DNA of 36,467 bases from CAYXFD01 sp964464175 (lineage in GTDB: Bacteria; Cloacimonadota; Cloacimonadia; Cloacimonadales; JAJBBL01). The notes under the pieces are model-generated. The model was given only the letters and a program-made list of their open reading frames with translations, made no database searches and had not been told where the DNA came from. Within the stretch, counting starts at the first letter, position 1; each line of letters begins with the position of its first letter. Shown here one piece after another: positions 15,685 to 22,668 of this stretch. Location of the stretch: positions 1-36,467 of the forward strand of contig CAYXFD010000028.1 in the NCBI GenBank assembly GCA_964464175.1, written 5' to 3'. Position numbers and translations under genes: made by a program.

Positions 15685-16458
15685 CTAATACTCCTTCGTG
15701 GTAACCAACCAGGCTAAAGGAATGCTTAGTATAAGCACACCGATAATTATTAACCAGCTATTTATATCAAGAAAATAAGTATAGCCGAGATGTTTTTCTA
15801 TCAGATAGAGCACTAAACCAAAACCGACAACAGGTAAGAGTGAAGCTGTCAGAGACTGGAAAAGGTAATAAATAAATCGGTTCCTTCTTCCCCCGCTCCG
15901 GTAATAAAGCTTCCAGAAGAAATTTTCTTCTTTGAGGGAAGCAATCCGCAGAATAAGAGCTGCCATGAAGACGATTATCAATGTGCCGACAAACAAAAGC
16001 AGACGGAAAAACCGGTTTCTTTCCTGAAAACTGAAGAGTCTCTGATATTTTTCGTCTTGGGCTATCATCATCAGATCATCCCCGCTTTCAGTGATCTTGG
16101 TTTTCAGTTCTTCATAGTTTGCGGAACTTGCCGAAGCGCCCTGTAATGAAAACTGCAGCATATTCGGGAGTTGGTCAATATCTATTATTCTGTCTGCTGC
16201 CGGTAATTCATATTCCATTATCATCTTCCCGAGTATTTCCACATTACGCGAGGTCGATAATTCTTTTACCAGAGGATCATTGCTTAAATCCTGTGACAAT
16301 TTACGCAGCAGATGCCAGTCCTGAGAAAAGACTATCACCGGCAGGTTTTCAATGCGGAAAACAGTATCGTTATTCTGTTCCCGGAGATTAAAATCAGCAA
16401 CTCCAAAGATGGAGAGCAACAAAAGAACAAGGATTGTCTGAAGGAGAATGTATTTCAT
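15685..16458 (-). CDS. ftsX: FtsX-like divisome ABC permease
   Basis: 257 aa with FtsX topology: one N-terminal transmembrane helix (residues 2-20), an extracellular domain (about 25-140) containing the family-like LPNMLQFSL segment, then three transmembrane helices (about 151-175, 200-222, 236-253). FtsX with FtsE relays division signals to peptidoglycan hydrolases. Two M23 hydrolases are encoded in this window, but their coupling to it is unproven. The start overlaps the upstream ABC ATPase gene by four bases (ATGA), which supports the pairing. The protein is shorter than typical FtsX (about 300 aa) and divergent. Confidence 0.75.
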   Translation of the reverse strand: MKYILLQTILVLLLLSIFGVADFNLREQNNDTVFRIENLPVIVFSQDWHLLRKLSQDLSNDPLVKELSTSRNVEILGKMIMEYELPAADRIIDIDQLPNMLQFSLQGASASSANYEELKTKITESGDDLMMIAQDEKYQRLFSFQERNRFFRLLLFVGTLIIVFMAALILRIASLKEENFFWKLYYRSGGRRNRFIYYLFQSLTASLLPVVGFGLVLYLIEKHLGYTYFLDINSWLIIIGVLILSIPLAWLVTTKEY

Positions 16459-17108
16459 ACTTCCACCACCTGATTGTCTTCTATCGTGCAGCAGTAATGA
16501 ATAGCGTCGTTCTTTTTTTTGCCGCTGGCAATGATTACTGTTCCATTCTCCTGCATCAGTTTGAGGAGCTCGAATACCTTGGGTTGCTGCGGAAGATGAA
16601 AACTGAGATCAAAATCATCGATGAGAAGTACTTTGGGCAGAAGAATCACGGCTCTGATCAGTTCGATAAGTTTTTTTTCCGACACCGAGAGACATTGAGC
16701 TGTTACATACTGTTTGTCCTCGATGTTCAGGAGCTGCAGATAGTCGATTATCTTGTCTTTGGTCCTGATATTTACATTCCGGAGCGGTAGAAGTATATTC
16801 TTCTGCACGGTTTTTAGCGGAAAAAGGGCAGGAGTAAACTCCATCAACAGAACATCCTTTCCTGCTTTCAGGTAAAGTTTTTTATGTTGCCGTACATCCC
16901 AGGTGAAGACCATTCTCTTGTCGATATATTTATTCCTTTTTTTTTCGCTTTGTCCCAGAAAATAATAAAGTGCTTTTAAAAAGAGAGTTTTACCGCAGGG
17001 GAGATCACTTCTGAGATAAACAAAATCTCCGCTTTTGATGGTAAAATCCTCAACCGAAACAATCGTCTTCTTCCCGTTAGTAATGGCTAATATTGGTACT
17101 TCCAGCAT
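16455..17108 (-). CDS. ftsE: Divergent FtsE-like ABC ATPase with degenerate catalytic motifs
   Basis: 217 aa, FtsE length, overlapping the FtsX-like gene. The Q-loop region FPLKTVQKNILLPL resembles that of FtsE. The Walker A Lys-Thr is kept but its first Gly is replaced (SDLPCGKT, 34-41). The ABC signature LSGGQ has become LSVSEK (140-145). Walker B reads VLLIDD (160-165), with Asp in the place of catalytic Glu. The switch His is missing (ASG at 194-196 where ATH is usual). ATP binding may persist, but hydrolysis should be weak or absent. An alternative is a non-FtsE exporter ATPase, but the FtsX-like partner argues for FtsE. Confidence 0.75.
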   Translation of the reverse strand: MLEVPILAITNGKKTIVSVEDFTIKSGDFVYLRSDLPCGKTLFLKALYYFLGQSEKKRNKYIDKRMVFTWDVRQHKKLYLKAGKDVLLMEFTPALFPLKTVQKNILLPLRNVNIRTKDKIIDYLQLLNIEDKQYVTAQCLSVSEKKLIELIRAVILLPKVLLIDDFDLSFHLPQQPKVFELLKLMQENGTVIIASGKKKNDAIHYCCTIEDNQVVEV

Positions 17109-17181
17109 TTTTGCTACCTTATTCTTTTTAATAGATTATCTTGTTTTCTGGCAATGAAAACAATAGATTCATACATTCCTT

Positions 17182-17838
17182 TCACTGCCGGTGACAGACT
17201 TTGAAAATATTTTTGTTCTTCTTCTTTGCGTCTCCACGATTACAGTTTTCTCCGGAAAAAACTGCCAGAACCTGCAAACCTGTTTTTTCAGCTTTTGCCC
17301 TGAACTCAACGCTCCTGCTTGCCGGATAAAGGATATATCCGTACCCTTCCGGATGGAGCAGCTTTTTACAGGAAGAAAGGATATCATTCATATCACATAA
17401 CAGCTCATAGCGGGAGAAAGCTTTTGCCGGAGAAGGACTAAGTCTGAGATTGACAGGCGGATAATAGGGGGGATTGGCATAGACAAGTTCATAAGCCTCT
17501 GAAGCCGGCAAGGACTCAGGTTTGCGTAGATCAGCTAACAGCAGAGTGATTGCTGTCTTACTTATCCGGAGATTTTCTTTTGCTAACATATAGAGAGGGA
17601 TTTGCGCCTCTAAGGCGCTGATTTGCCAATGCTTGCAGGTAAGAGCCAGCATGATGGCAATGATTCCATTTCCTGTACCTAATTCCAGAGCTTTGATGCT
17701 TTTTGCGCCTCTGTTCCCTTTATATTCCGAAATTATAGTCCGGTATAGGAATTCACTGTCAGAACTAACAGCCTGACTGTTCAGATCCTGATTGATGACG
17801 ACATTGTCAAAGGGTAAAGAAACAGGTTTAAGTTTCAC
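17182..17838 (-). CDS. TrmN6-like tRNA1(Val) (adenine37-N6)-methyltransferase
   Basis: SAM-dependent methyltransferase of 218 aa. The SAM motif ALELGTGNGIIAIML and the adenine-N6 motif ANPPYY are both clear. The N-terminal LPFDNVVINQDLNSQAVSSDSEFL matches the entry of the TrmN6/YfiC group. It starts at GTG 17838 and ends with a Lys-rich tail. It is somewhat shorter than E. coli TrmN6 (about 245 aa). HemK/PrmC-like substrates are not excluded, because the NPPY motif is shared. Confidence 0.8.
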   Translation of the reverse strand: MKLKPVSLPFDNVVINQDLNSQAVSSDSEFLYRTIISEYKGNRGAKSIKALELGTGNGIIAIMLALTCKHWQISALEAQIPLYMLAKENLRISKTAITLLLADLRKPESLPASEAYELVYANPPYYPPVNLRLSPSPAKAFSRYELLCDMNDILSSCKKLLHPEGYGYILYPASRSVEFRAKAEKTGLQVLAVFSGENCNRGDAKKKNKNIFKVCHRQ

Positions 17839-17950
17839 TCTATTCTCTTTCTAACAATCTGTCTCATTATCGGAAACAGTCTCTGAAAAGCGAGCTGATT
17901 CTCCTGATTTAAGCCCTGACAAGGACAGAGATAATGGAGTCTTCATTGTT

Positions 17951-18874
17951 TCAGGTTACTTCCAGCATTCGTTTAACGGCACTGAGTGCCCGGTCTGCTA
18001 TTTCCGGGGCAATCGTGATCTCATTCTTCTCCTGCTGTATAACTTCCAGCAGTAGAGGGAGAGAGCTCTTCTTCATGTTACGGCAGATAGCCCGTTCAGA
18101 GAGAGGAACTATTCTCTTTTCAGGATACCGGTTCTGCAGCTGTTCGGTTAAACCTACTTCAGTGCCCAGGATGATTCTGTCATTTTCGGCAACAAAATCA
18201 GCCATCCCTTTTGTCGAGGCTACCATGTCGGCTAAATCCACAACTTCAGGAATACACTCCGGATGAACGATCAAAGTATAGCCGGGATAGTTTTCTCTTG
18301 CTCTGCGAACGTCATCGACTGTAATATTGACGTGGTGCACACTGCAAAATCCCTGCCAGACGATGATCTCACGTCCGCTCTTTTTGGCGGCATAACTTCC
18401 CAGATTCTGATCAGGAACAAAGAGGATCTTTTTTTCTGCCGGAATAGATTTCACAACCTTCAAAGCATTTGATGAGGTACAGCAGATATCGCTTTCCGCT
18501 TTTACCTCAACCGAAGAATTAACGTAACAGACTACTACTGCCCCCGGGAAATCCGATTTAAATTTCCGCAGCTGCTCCGCAGTTATCATGTCCGCCATGG
18601 GACAACCGGCATTAGGATGGGATAAAAGTACTTTCGACTTCCGGTTGAGGATCTTTGCTGTTTCTGCCATAAATCTGACTCCGGCCATGACGATTATCCG
18701 GGCATCTGTTTTTGCTGCCTCCTGAGCTAACTGCAGAGAGTCTCCGGTGATATCGGCTACGGTGTGTATTTCTAAGGGTTGATAATTGTGCACAAGGATC
18801 AGAGCATTTTTTTCCTTTTTCAAATGATTGATCCGGCAGACTATTTCGGTGAAAGACTTATGAACTTCTGACAT
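17951..18874 (-). CDS. nadA: Quinolinate synthase
   Basis: 4Fe-4S enzyme that condenses iminoaspartate with dihydroxyacetone phosphate to quinolinate in de novo NAD synthesis. The three cluster cysteines occur at family spacing: Cys91 (NAGCPMAD), Cys177 (GFCSVHH) and Cys264 (AICRNMKK). HNYQP and DSLQLAQEA are in place. At 307 aa it is the short form found in Thermotoga and many anaerobes. A GGAGAAG lies just before ATG 18874. nadB and nadC are not in the window. Confidence 0.96.
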   Translation of the reverse strand: MSEVHKSFTEIVCRINHLKKEKNALILVHNYQPLEIHTVADITGDSLQLAQEAAKTDARIIVMAGVRFMAETAKILNRKSKVLLSHPNAGCPMADMITAEQLRKFKSDFPGAVVVCYVNSSVEVKAESDICCTSSNALKVVKSIPAEKKILFVPDQNLGSYAAKKSGREIIVWQGFCSVHHVNITVDDVRRARENYPGYTLIVHPECIPEVVDLADMVASTKGMADFVAENDRIILGTEVGLTEQLQNRYPEKRIVPLSERAICRNMKKSSLPLLLEVIQQEKNEITIAPEIADRALSAVKRMLEVT

Positions 18875-19013
18875 TGCTTCTCCTATTGATGTACCATTCT
18901 GTTTGATATTTCATCTCTCTGCCTTAGCAAATGAGATTTACGAACCTTAAGCTTTGTACCGGAAAACGTTATACTGTCGACTATTAGTAACAGGGACAGC
19001 TTGTTAAGTCTGT

Positions 19014-19451
19014 CTATTTTTCCGTATGTCCGAATCCTCCCTCTCCCCGTTCTGTTTCATCAAGTTCCCGGCAGAGAATGAATTCGGTTTCATAACAGCG
19101 GGAGATAACCATCTGGGCTATTCGGGTCTCTTTATCAAGACGAAACTCTTTATCTCCGGCATTGAAAAGTATTACCTTTATCTCTCCCCGGTAATCCGAA
19201 TCTATCGTTCCGGGTGAATTAAGGACACCGATGCCCTCTTTGGCTGCCAATCCGCTTCTTGGTCTGATCTGACCCTCATAGCCGTCAGGTATGCTGACGG
19301 CAATACCTGTCGGGATAAGAGCGATCTCCCGCGGACGAATGACGACAGGAGTCTCATTTGCCGAAAAAAGATCATAACCGGCAGCATTTCGGGTCATCTG
19401 CTTCGGTAGTTTAGCATGAGGAACGATTTTTCTGATCTTGACTGTAATCAT
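19014..19451 (-). CDS. dut: Deoxyuridine 5'-triphosphate nucleotidohydrolase (dUTPase)
   Basis: Trimeric dUTPase that hydrolyses dUTP to dUMP and pyrophosphate. All five family motifs are visible: AGYDLFSA, PRSGLAAKEGI, GTIDSDYRGEIKVILFN, RIAQMVI and the C-terminal GEGGFGHT. Length is 145 aa. It follows ispA on the same strand after 29 bases. Confidence 0.96.
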   Translation of the reverse strand: MITVKIRKIVPHAKLPKQMTRNAAGYDLFSANETPVVIRPREIALIPTGIAVSIPDGYEGQIRPRSGLAAKEGIGVLNSPGTIDSDYRGEIKVILFNAGDKEFRLDKETRIAQMVISRCYETEFILCRELDETERGEGGFGHTEK

Positions 19452-19480
19452 CTTTAGGGATTGAAAAAAACTGCTTCGGT

Positions 19481-20371
19481 TTATAATTCCCGGGAGAGAA
19501 TAAATTTATTAAGTAATCTGAGATGGTGTGCCTTATCTCCGTAATGAGAAAGGATTTCATCTGCTTCTTCGATCATCTGCTGAGCCGTAGCTTTCGATTT
19601 CTCTAAACCATAGATTGCAGGATAGGTCAGTTTCTGACTCTTCTCATCCTTTCCGGTTGTCTTCCCCAGACTCTTTTCATCTCCCTCGATGTCCAGGATA
19701 TCATCAACGATCTGGAAAACCATACCGAAAAGGTAGCCGTATCTCTCCATTCTTTCCCAATTCTCTTTCGCAGGATTCGTGACAATGCAGGGTATTTTTG
19801 TACAGAGCTGAAAAAGCTTTACTGTTTTGTTGAGATGGATGAATTCCAGTATCTCAGGAGACCCCTTCTTTCCCTCATTCATGATGTCAGCCATCTGTCC
19901 GGCGATGAGACCCCGGTCACCACATGTGCTAACAAACTCTTTAATGATCTTGATCTTAAGGGTGTCATCCATCTCTATCATATTCATCAATTCGACCGAG
20001 TTTACCAAAAGAGCGTCTCCCGCTAAGAGTGCCAGATCGGGACCATATACCACATGACAGCTCGGCTTTCCCCGGCGGATATCATCATTGTCGATCTCAG
20101 GCAGGTCATCATGAACAAGGGTGTAAGTATGCATCAATTCCAGGGCAGCAGCTATTTCCGTGATCAGCTCGTTTTTTTCTGAGAAGAGGTTATGAGTCCG
20201 GATCATCAAATATGGCCTGATCCTCTTGCCGCCGGCAAAAAGAGTGTGGCGCATCGCCTTGTGTATCTGTTTCGGATACTCGTCCTTCCGGGGAAGAAAC
20301 CGGTCTAAGACAATATTGACTAACTCATTCTTCTCTTTCAGGTCCTTTTTGAATATCATTCTATCCTTCAT
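19481..20371 (-). CDS. ispA: Polyprenyl (farnesyl/geranyl) diphosphate synthase
   Basis: Chain-elongating prenyltransferase that joins isopentenyl diphosphate to allylic diphosphates. First Asp-rich motif DDLPEID (residues 88-94), GGKRIRP (about 47-53) and second motif VDDILD are present. The start was set at ATG 20371 (296 aa), which follows GGGGTGAAG and overlaps the xseB stop by 11 bases. A longer in-frame reading would lie wholly inside xseB and adds a tail unlike the family. The xseB-ispA order is also found in Enterobacteria and many other phyla. Confidence 0.93.
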   Translation of the reverse strand: MKDRMIFKKDLKEKNELVNIVLDRFLPRKDEYPKQIHKAMRHTLFAGGKRIRPYLMIRTHNLFSEKNELITEIAAALELMHTYTLVHDDLPEIDNDDIRRGKPSCHVVYGPDLALLAGDALLVNSVELMNMIEMDDTLKIKIIKEFVSTCGDRGLIAGQMADIMNEGKKGSPEILEFIHLNKTVKLFQLCTKIPCIVTNPAKENWERMERYGYLFGMVFQIVDDILDIEGDEKSLGKTTGKDEKSQKLTYPAIYGLEKSKATAQQMIEEADEILSHYGDKAHHLRLLNKFILSREL

Positions 20372-20594
20372 CTTCACCCCTGTTTTTTTTCTGACTACGC
20401 TCGGTAAGTTTCCGGGTAATAACTTCGATCTTGGTCTCGACCTCCTGAAGCTTTGTGTCACATAAGCGGACTAAATCGGAACCTTCCTCGAAAAGCTTCA
20501 CCAATTCATCGAGATCATCAACCTCATCGTCTAATTTTTCTATTATCTCTTCCAGACGCTGGAGGGCTTCCTTGAATTTTAACTCTTCCATCAT
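20361..20594 (-). CDS. xseB: Exodeoxyribonuclease VII small subunit
   Basis: 77-residue helical protein with the family core LKFKEALQRLEEIIEKLD followed by LDELVKLFEEG and LVRLCDTKLQEVE. It pairs with XseA to degrade single-stranded DNA; xseA is not in this window. GGAG lies before two consecutive ATG codons at 20594 and 20591. It overlaps thiN upstream (ATGA) and ispA downstream. Confidence 0.94.
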   Translation of the reverse strand: MMEELKFKEALQRLEEIIEKLDDEVDDLDELVKLFEEGSDLVRLCDTKLQEVETKIEVITRKLTERSQKKNRGEDEG

Positions 20595-21379
20595 AATATC
20601 TCCTCAAAACTACTCTCCATGACCCCCAATAATTCCCCGAACTCATAACAGATTTCGATTTCCCCGTCAACAAAAACATTGCTGAGACCCCGGGTTGCAT
20701 AACGAAAAAGTTCATCTTTATCCAAAGGATATTCTAAACCCGAAGTACTGATATGCTTGACAGAATCACTCAAAGGGATAAGCGATATTCTTCTTCTCGG
20801 TCTTCCCCGGCAAGACCATCTCCTGCAGGAAGCGGCTCCGTTGCTCTGGTAGATCTGAGGGATCAGGAAAACTAACTCCCGCATAGTGAAAATAGCTGCC
20901 CTGATACCTCGCTCCCGGGCCTTGAAGAGCAGCATTACTACACCGAGAGAATGAGCAAACTCTCCCTGCAGATCATTTACTATCAGAATATCTCTGAAAT
21001 CATTATCACTGCACCAATCCAAAGCCAGTTCCGTATCGGTAGCCTCTTTCTTTTCCGGGTAGAGAATAATCCTGGTCAGTTCCCGGAAATGATCGTGTAC
21101 TTCAGGGTTAATGGAATCCATGTCCCCGATAATTAGATCAGGGATGATCTGATGACGGTAGAGATCATTGGCTCCCCTGTCAACTGCGAGCAGGAAGATA
21201 CTATTATCCTCATGGGATTGAATTCGCTTATCTTTGTCTGAAAGGAAAAGAGTATCTCTCTCTTGATCGGCGGCTCTTAAGCAGGATAGATTGTCCCAAA
21301 ACTCCTTGTGGCGTTCATCATGCTCGGTAGCTTGATCGTTTATGTTGTCGCTGCAATAAATAATCGCCTTGATAGACAA
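20591..21379 (-). CDS. thiN: Thiamine pyrophosphokinase (divergent)
   Basis: Transfers pyrophosphate from ATP to thiamine. Core motifs are kept: VDRGANDL (residues 66-73), PDLIIGDMDSI (80-90) and the Lys/Thr-Asp stretch KKEATDTELAL (110-120). Two oddities are visible. A charged insertion of about 40 residues lies between the first strand and VDRGAND. The normally conserved G-x-R-x-D-H motif reads GEFAHS (139-144), losing both Arg and Asp. The only in-frame start before residue 95 is TTG 21379, whose AAGGA tract abuts the codon, so initiation may be weak or non-canonical. It lies between an M23 peptidase gene and xseB. Confidence 0.82.
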   Translation of the reverse strand: MSIKAIIYCSDNINDQATEHDERHKEFWDNLSCLRAADQERDTLFLSDKDKRIQSHEDNSIFLLAVDRGANDLYRHQIIPDLIIGDMDSINPEVHDHFRELTRIILYPEKKEATDTELALDWCSDNDFRDILIVNDLQGEFAHSLGVVMLLFKARERGIRAAIFTMRELVFLIPQIYQSNGAASCRRWSCRGRPRRRISLIPLSDSVKHISTSGLEYPLDKDELFRYATRGLSNVFVDGEIEICYEFGELLGVMESSFEEIL

Positions 21380-21396
21380 TCCTTAAAATGTTTCGT

Positions 21397-22335
21397 TTAT
21401 TGTTGAGTTATGACTATATCTTCTTCCAGTTTATTCAGATAATGATAAGGATTCAGCGTCCTGCTATATCTCCGGACTTCGTAATGGAGATGGGATCCGG
21501 TCGATCTGCCGGTGCTTCCCATTGTAGCTATGATCTGACCCTTCTCGACAACGTCACCCTTCCTTATCTCTGTTTTATGGAGATGGGCATACATTGTTTC
21601 GTAACCGAACTTGTGGGTGATGATAAGATAACGCCCATAATAACGATTATATCCTATCTCTTTGATGACTCCGTCTGCCGTCGCATAGATCGGAGAGCCG
21701 ATACGATTTGCGATATCCAAACCGGAATGAAAATCACGCTTGTGGGTTATGGGATGAGTTCGCCAGCCATAAGGGGTCGAAATTCTACCAAAAGTCGGAT
21801 ATATCGAAGGTGTATAGCTATACATCTCTTCCTGAAGCAGCAGGTTATCGAATAGATCTTTCCTGATTTGGTAGGCAAAACTGCTGACATTCTTCAGGTC
21901 ATCTACATGGTACCAGAGTTCATTCAACCTGAGGCTCAAATCCCGGTCGAGAGAAGGATCCTCAACTTTGATCCGCGGTAAACCTCCGGTACCCATCTGT
22001 CTTAAACCCCGGTCTATCATACCGATATTCCGCTCTGTCCGGAGATGGTCTTCCCATTCCTCCATCTGCTTCATGCGAAACATGATCGAGTCTATCTCGG
22101 TAACTAACCGGTCAAGCTCATTACGTAAAGATTGGTTCTCAGCTTGTAACTGCTCTATCTGGGGAAAATGCACCCGGTAGCGTACTAAAAAGGCGGTTGA
22201 AGCCAGCATTCCTATGAATAACAGTCCGAGCAGACAAAAGAGAAAAATCCCGAGTGGTTTACTTAAACTGACATTCAAAAGATTCTCACCGTTCGTGTGA
22301 GTCATCAAAATATGCCATTTCTTTTTTAAAGCCAT
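21397..22335 (-). CDS. Membrane-anchored M23 peptidase
   Basis: 312 aa with a cytosolic N-terminal segment, one transmembrane helix (about residues 29-51), a periplasmic coiled coil (about 58-100) rich in Leu/Glu/Gln, and a C-terminal M23 domain. Zinc ligands are intact: HSGLDIA gives His and Asp, MYAHL is in place, and SHLHYE gives the HxH. Architecture resembles MepM-like or SpoIIQ-like endopeptidases that cut peptidoglycan cross-bridges. It is the first gene of a minus-strand unit running M23-thiN-xseB-ispA-dut. Confidence 0.9.
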   Translation of the reverse strand: MALKKKWHILMTHTNGENLLNVSLSKPLGIFLFCLLGLLFIGMLASTAFLVRYRVHFPQIEQLQAENQSLRNELDRLVTEIDSIMFRMKQMEEWEDHLRTERNIGMIDRGLRQMGTGGLPRIKVEDPSLDRDLSLRLNELWYHVDDLKNVSSFAYQIRKDLFDNLLLQEEMYSYTPSIYPTFGRISTPYGWRTHPITHKRDFHSGLDIANRIGSPIYATADGVIKEIGYNRYYGRYLIITHKFGYETMYAHLHKTEIRKGDVVEKGQIIATMGSTGRSTGSHLHYEVRRYSRTLNPYHYLNKLEEDIVITQQ

Positions 22336-22668
22336 GTTCTTTACCGGTTTAGTCTTTATCTAAGCCAATTTCTCCATTTTCTTTCATTCAATACATACTT
22401 GAGATTTCTTTACTATTTGTCAAGGTTTTTGTGCTGTTTGCGGTATCCATCCTCTTTTTCAGAACAATGTCAACTACAAGGGTTTGATTATTTTTTGCAC
22501 TGTCTTACAAAGCATAAAATGATTCCCTTTTACCGATCAGATCAATACTTAGAGCGCTTGGGTCAGAACCGATTTAATATCGTAAATAATAACGGTTTAT
22601 GCAAAGAGGTTACTTTCTTGAACAGCAGAACAACACGATTCAATACAAATCATTGATTAGTTTGCCTT
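22336..22668. other. Intergenic gap between core genes and the R-M island
   Basis: 333 bp without a supported gene. It contains the candidate promoter for the M23 gene (22395-22423). I see no clear terminator after res and no convincing att-like repeat. The only open frame here shows no coding character. Confidence 0.6.
22395..22423 (-). promoter_or_regulatory. Sigma-70 type promoter upstream of the M23-thiN-xseB-ispA-dut unit
   Basis: On the minus strand a perfect TTGACA (22418-22423), a 17-bp spacer and AAGTAT (22395-22400) stand about 60 bases before the ATG of the M23 gene at 22335. The -35 is ideal and the spacing canonical. The -10 is moderate. Confidence 0.55.

Noticed and set aside
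17169..17387. Alternative frame suggesting a frameshift at the end of the TrmN6-like gene
   Set aside because: The shifted translation shows no methyltransferase-like continuation; the main frame ends normally.
18987..19020. GACAG/CTGTC hairpin after dut as a terminator
   Set aside because: The T-rich side is on the plus strand, where no gene is upstream; for the minus-strand dut gene no U tract follows.
22399..22656. Plus-strand 85-codon frame in the gap left of res
   Set aside because: No ribosome site and no family resemblance; it overlaps the candidate minus-strand promoter.
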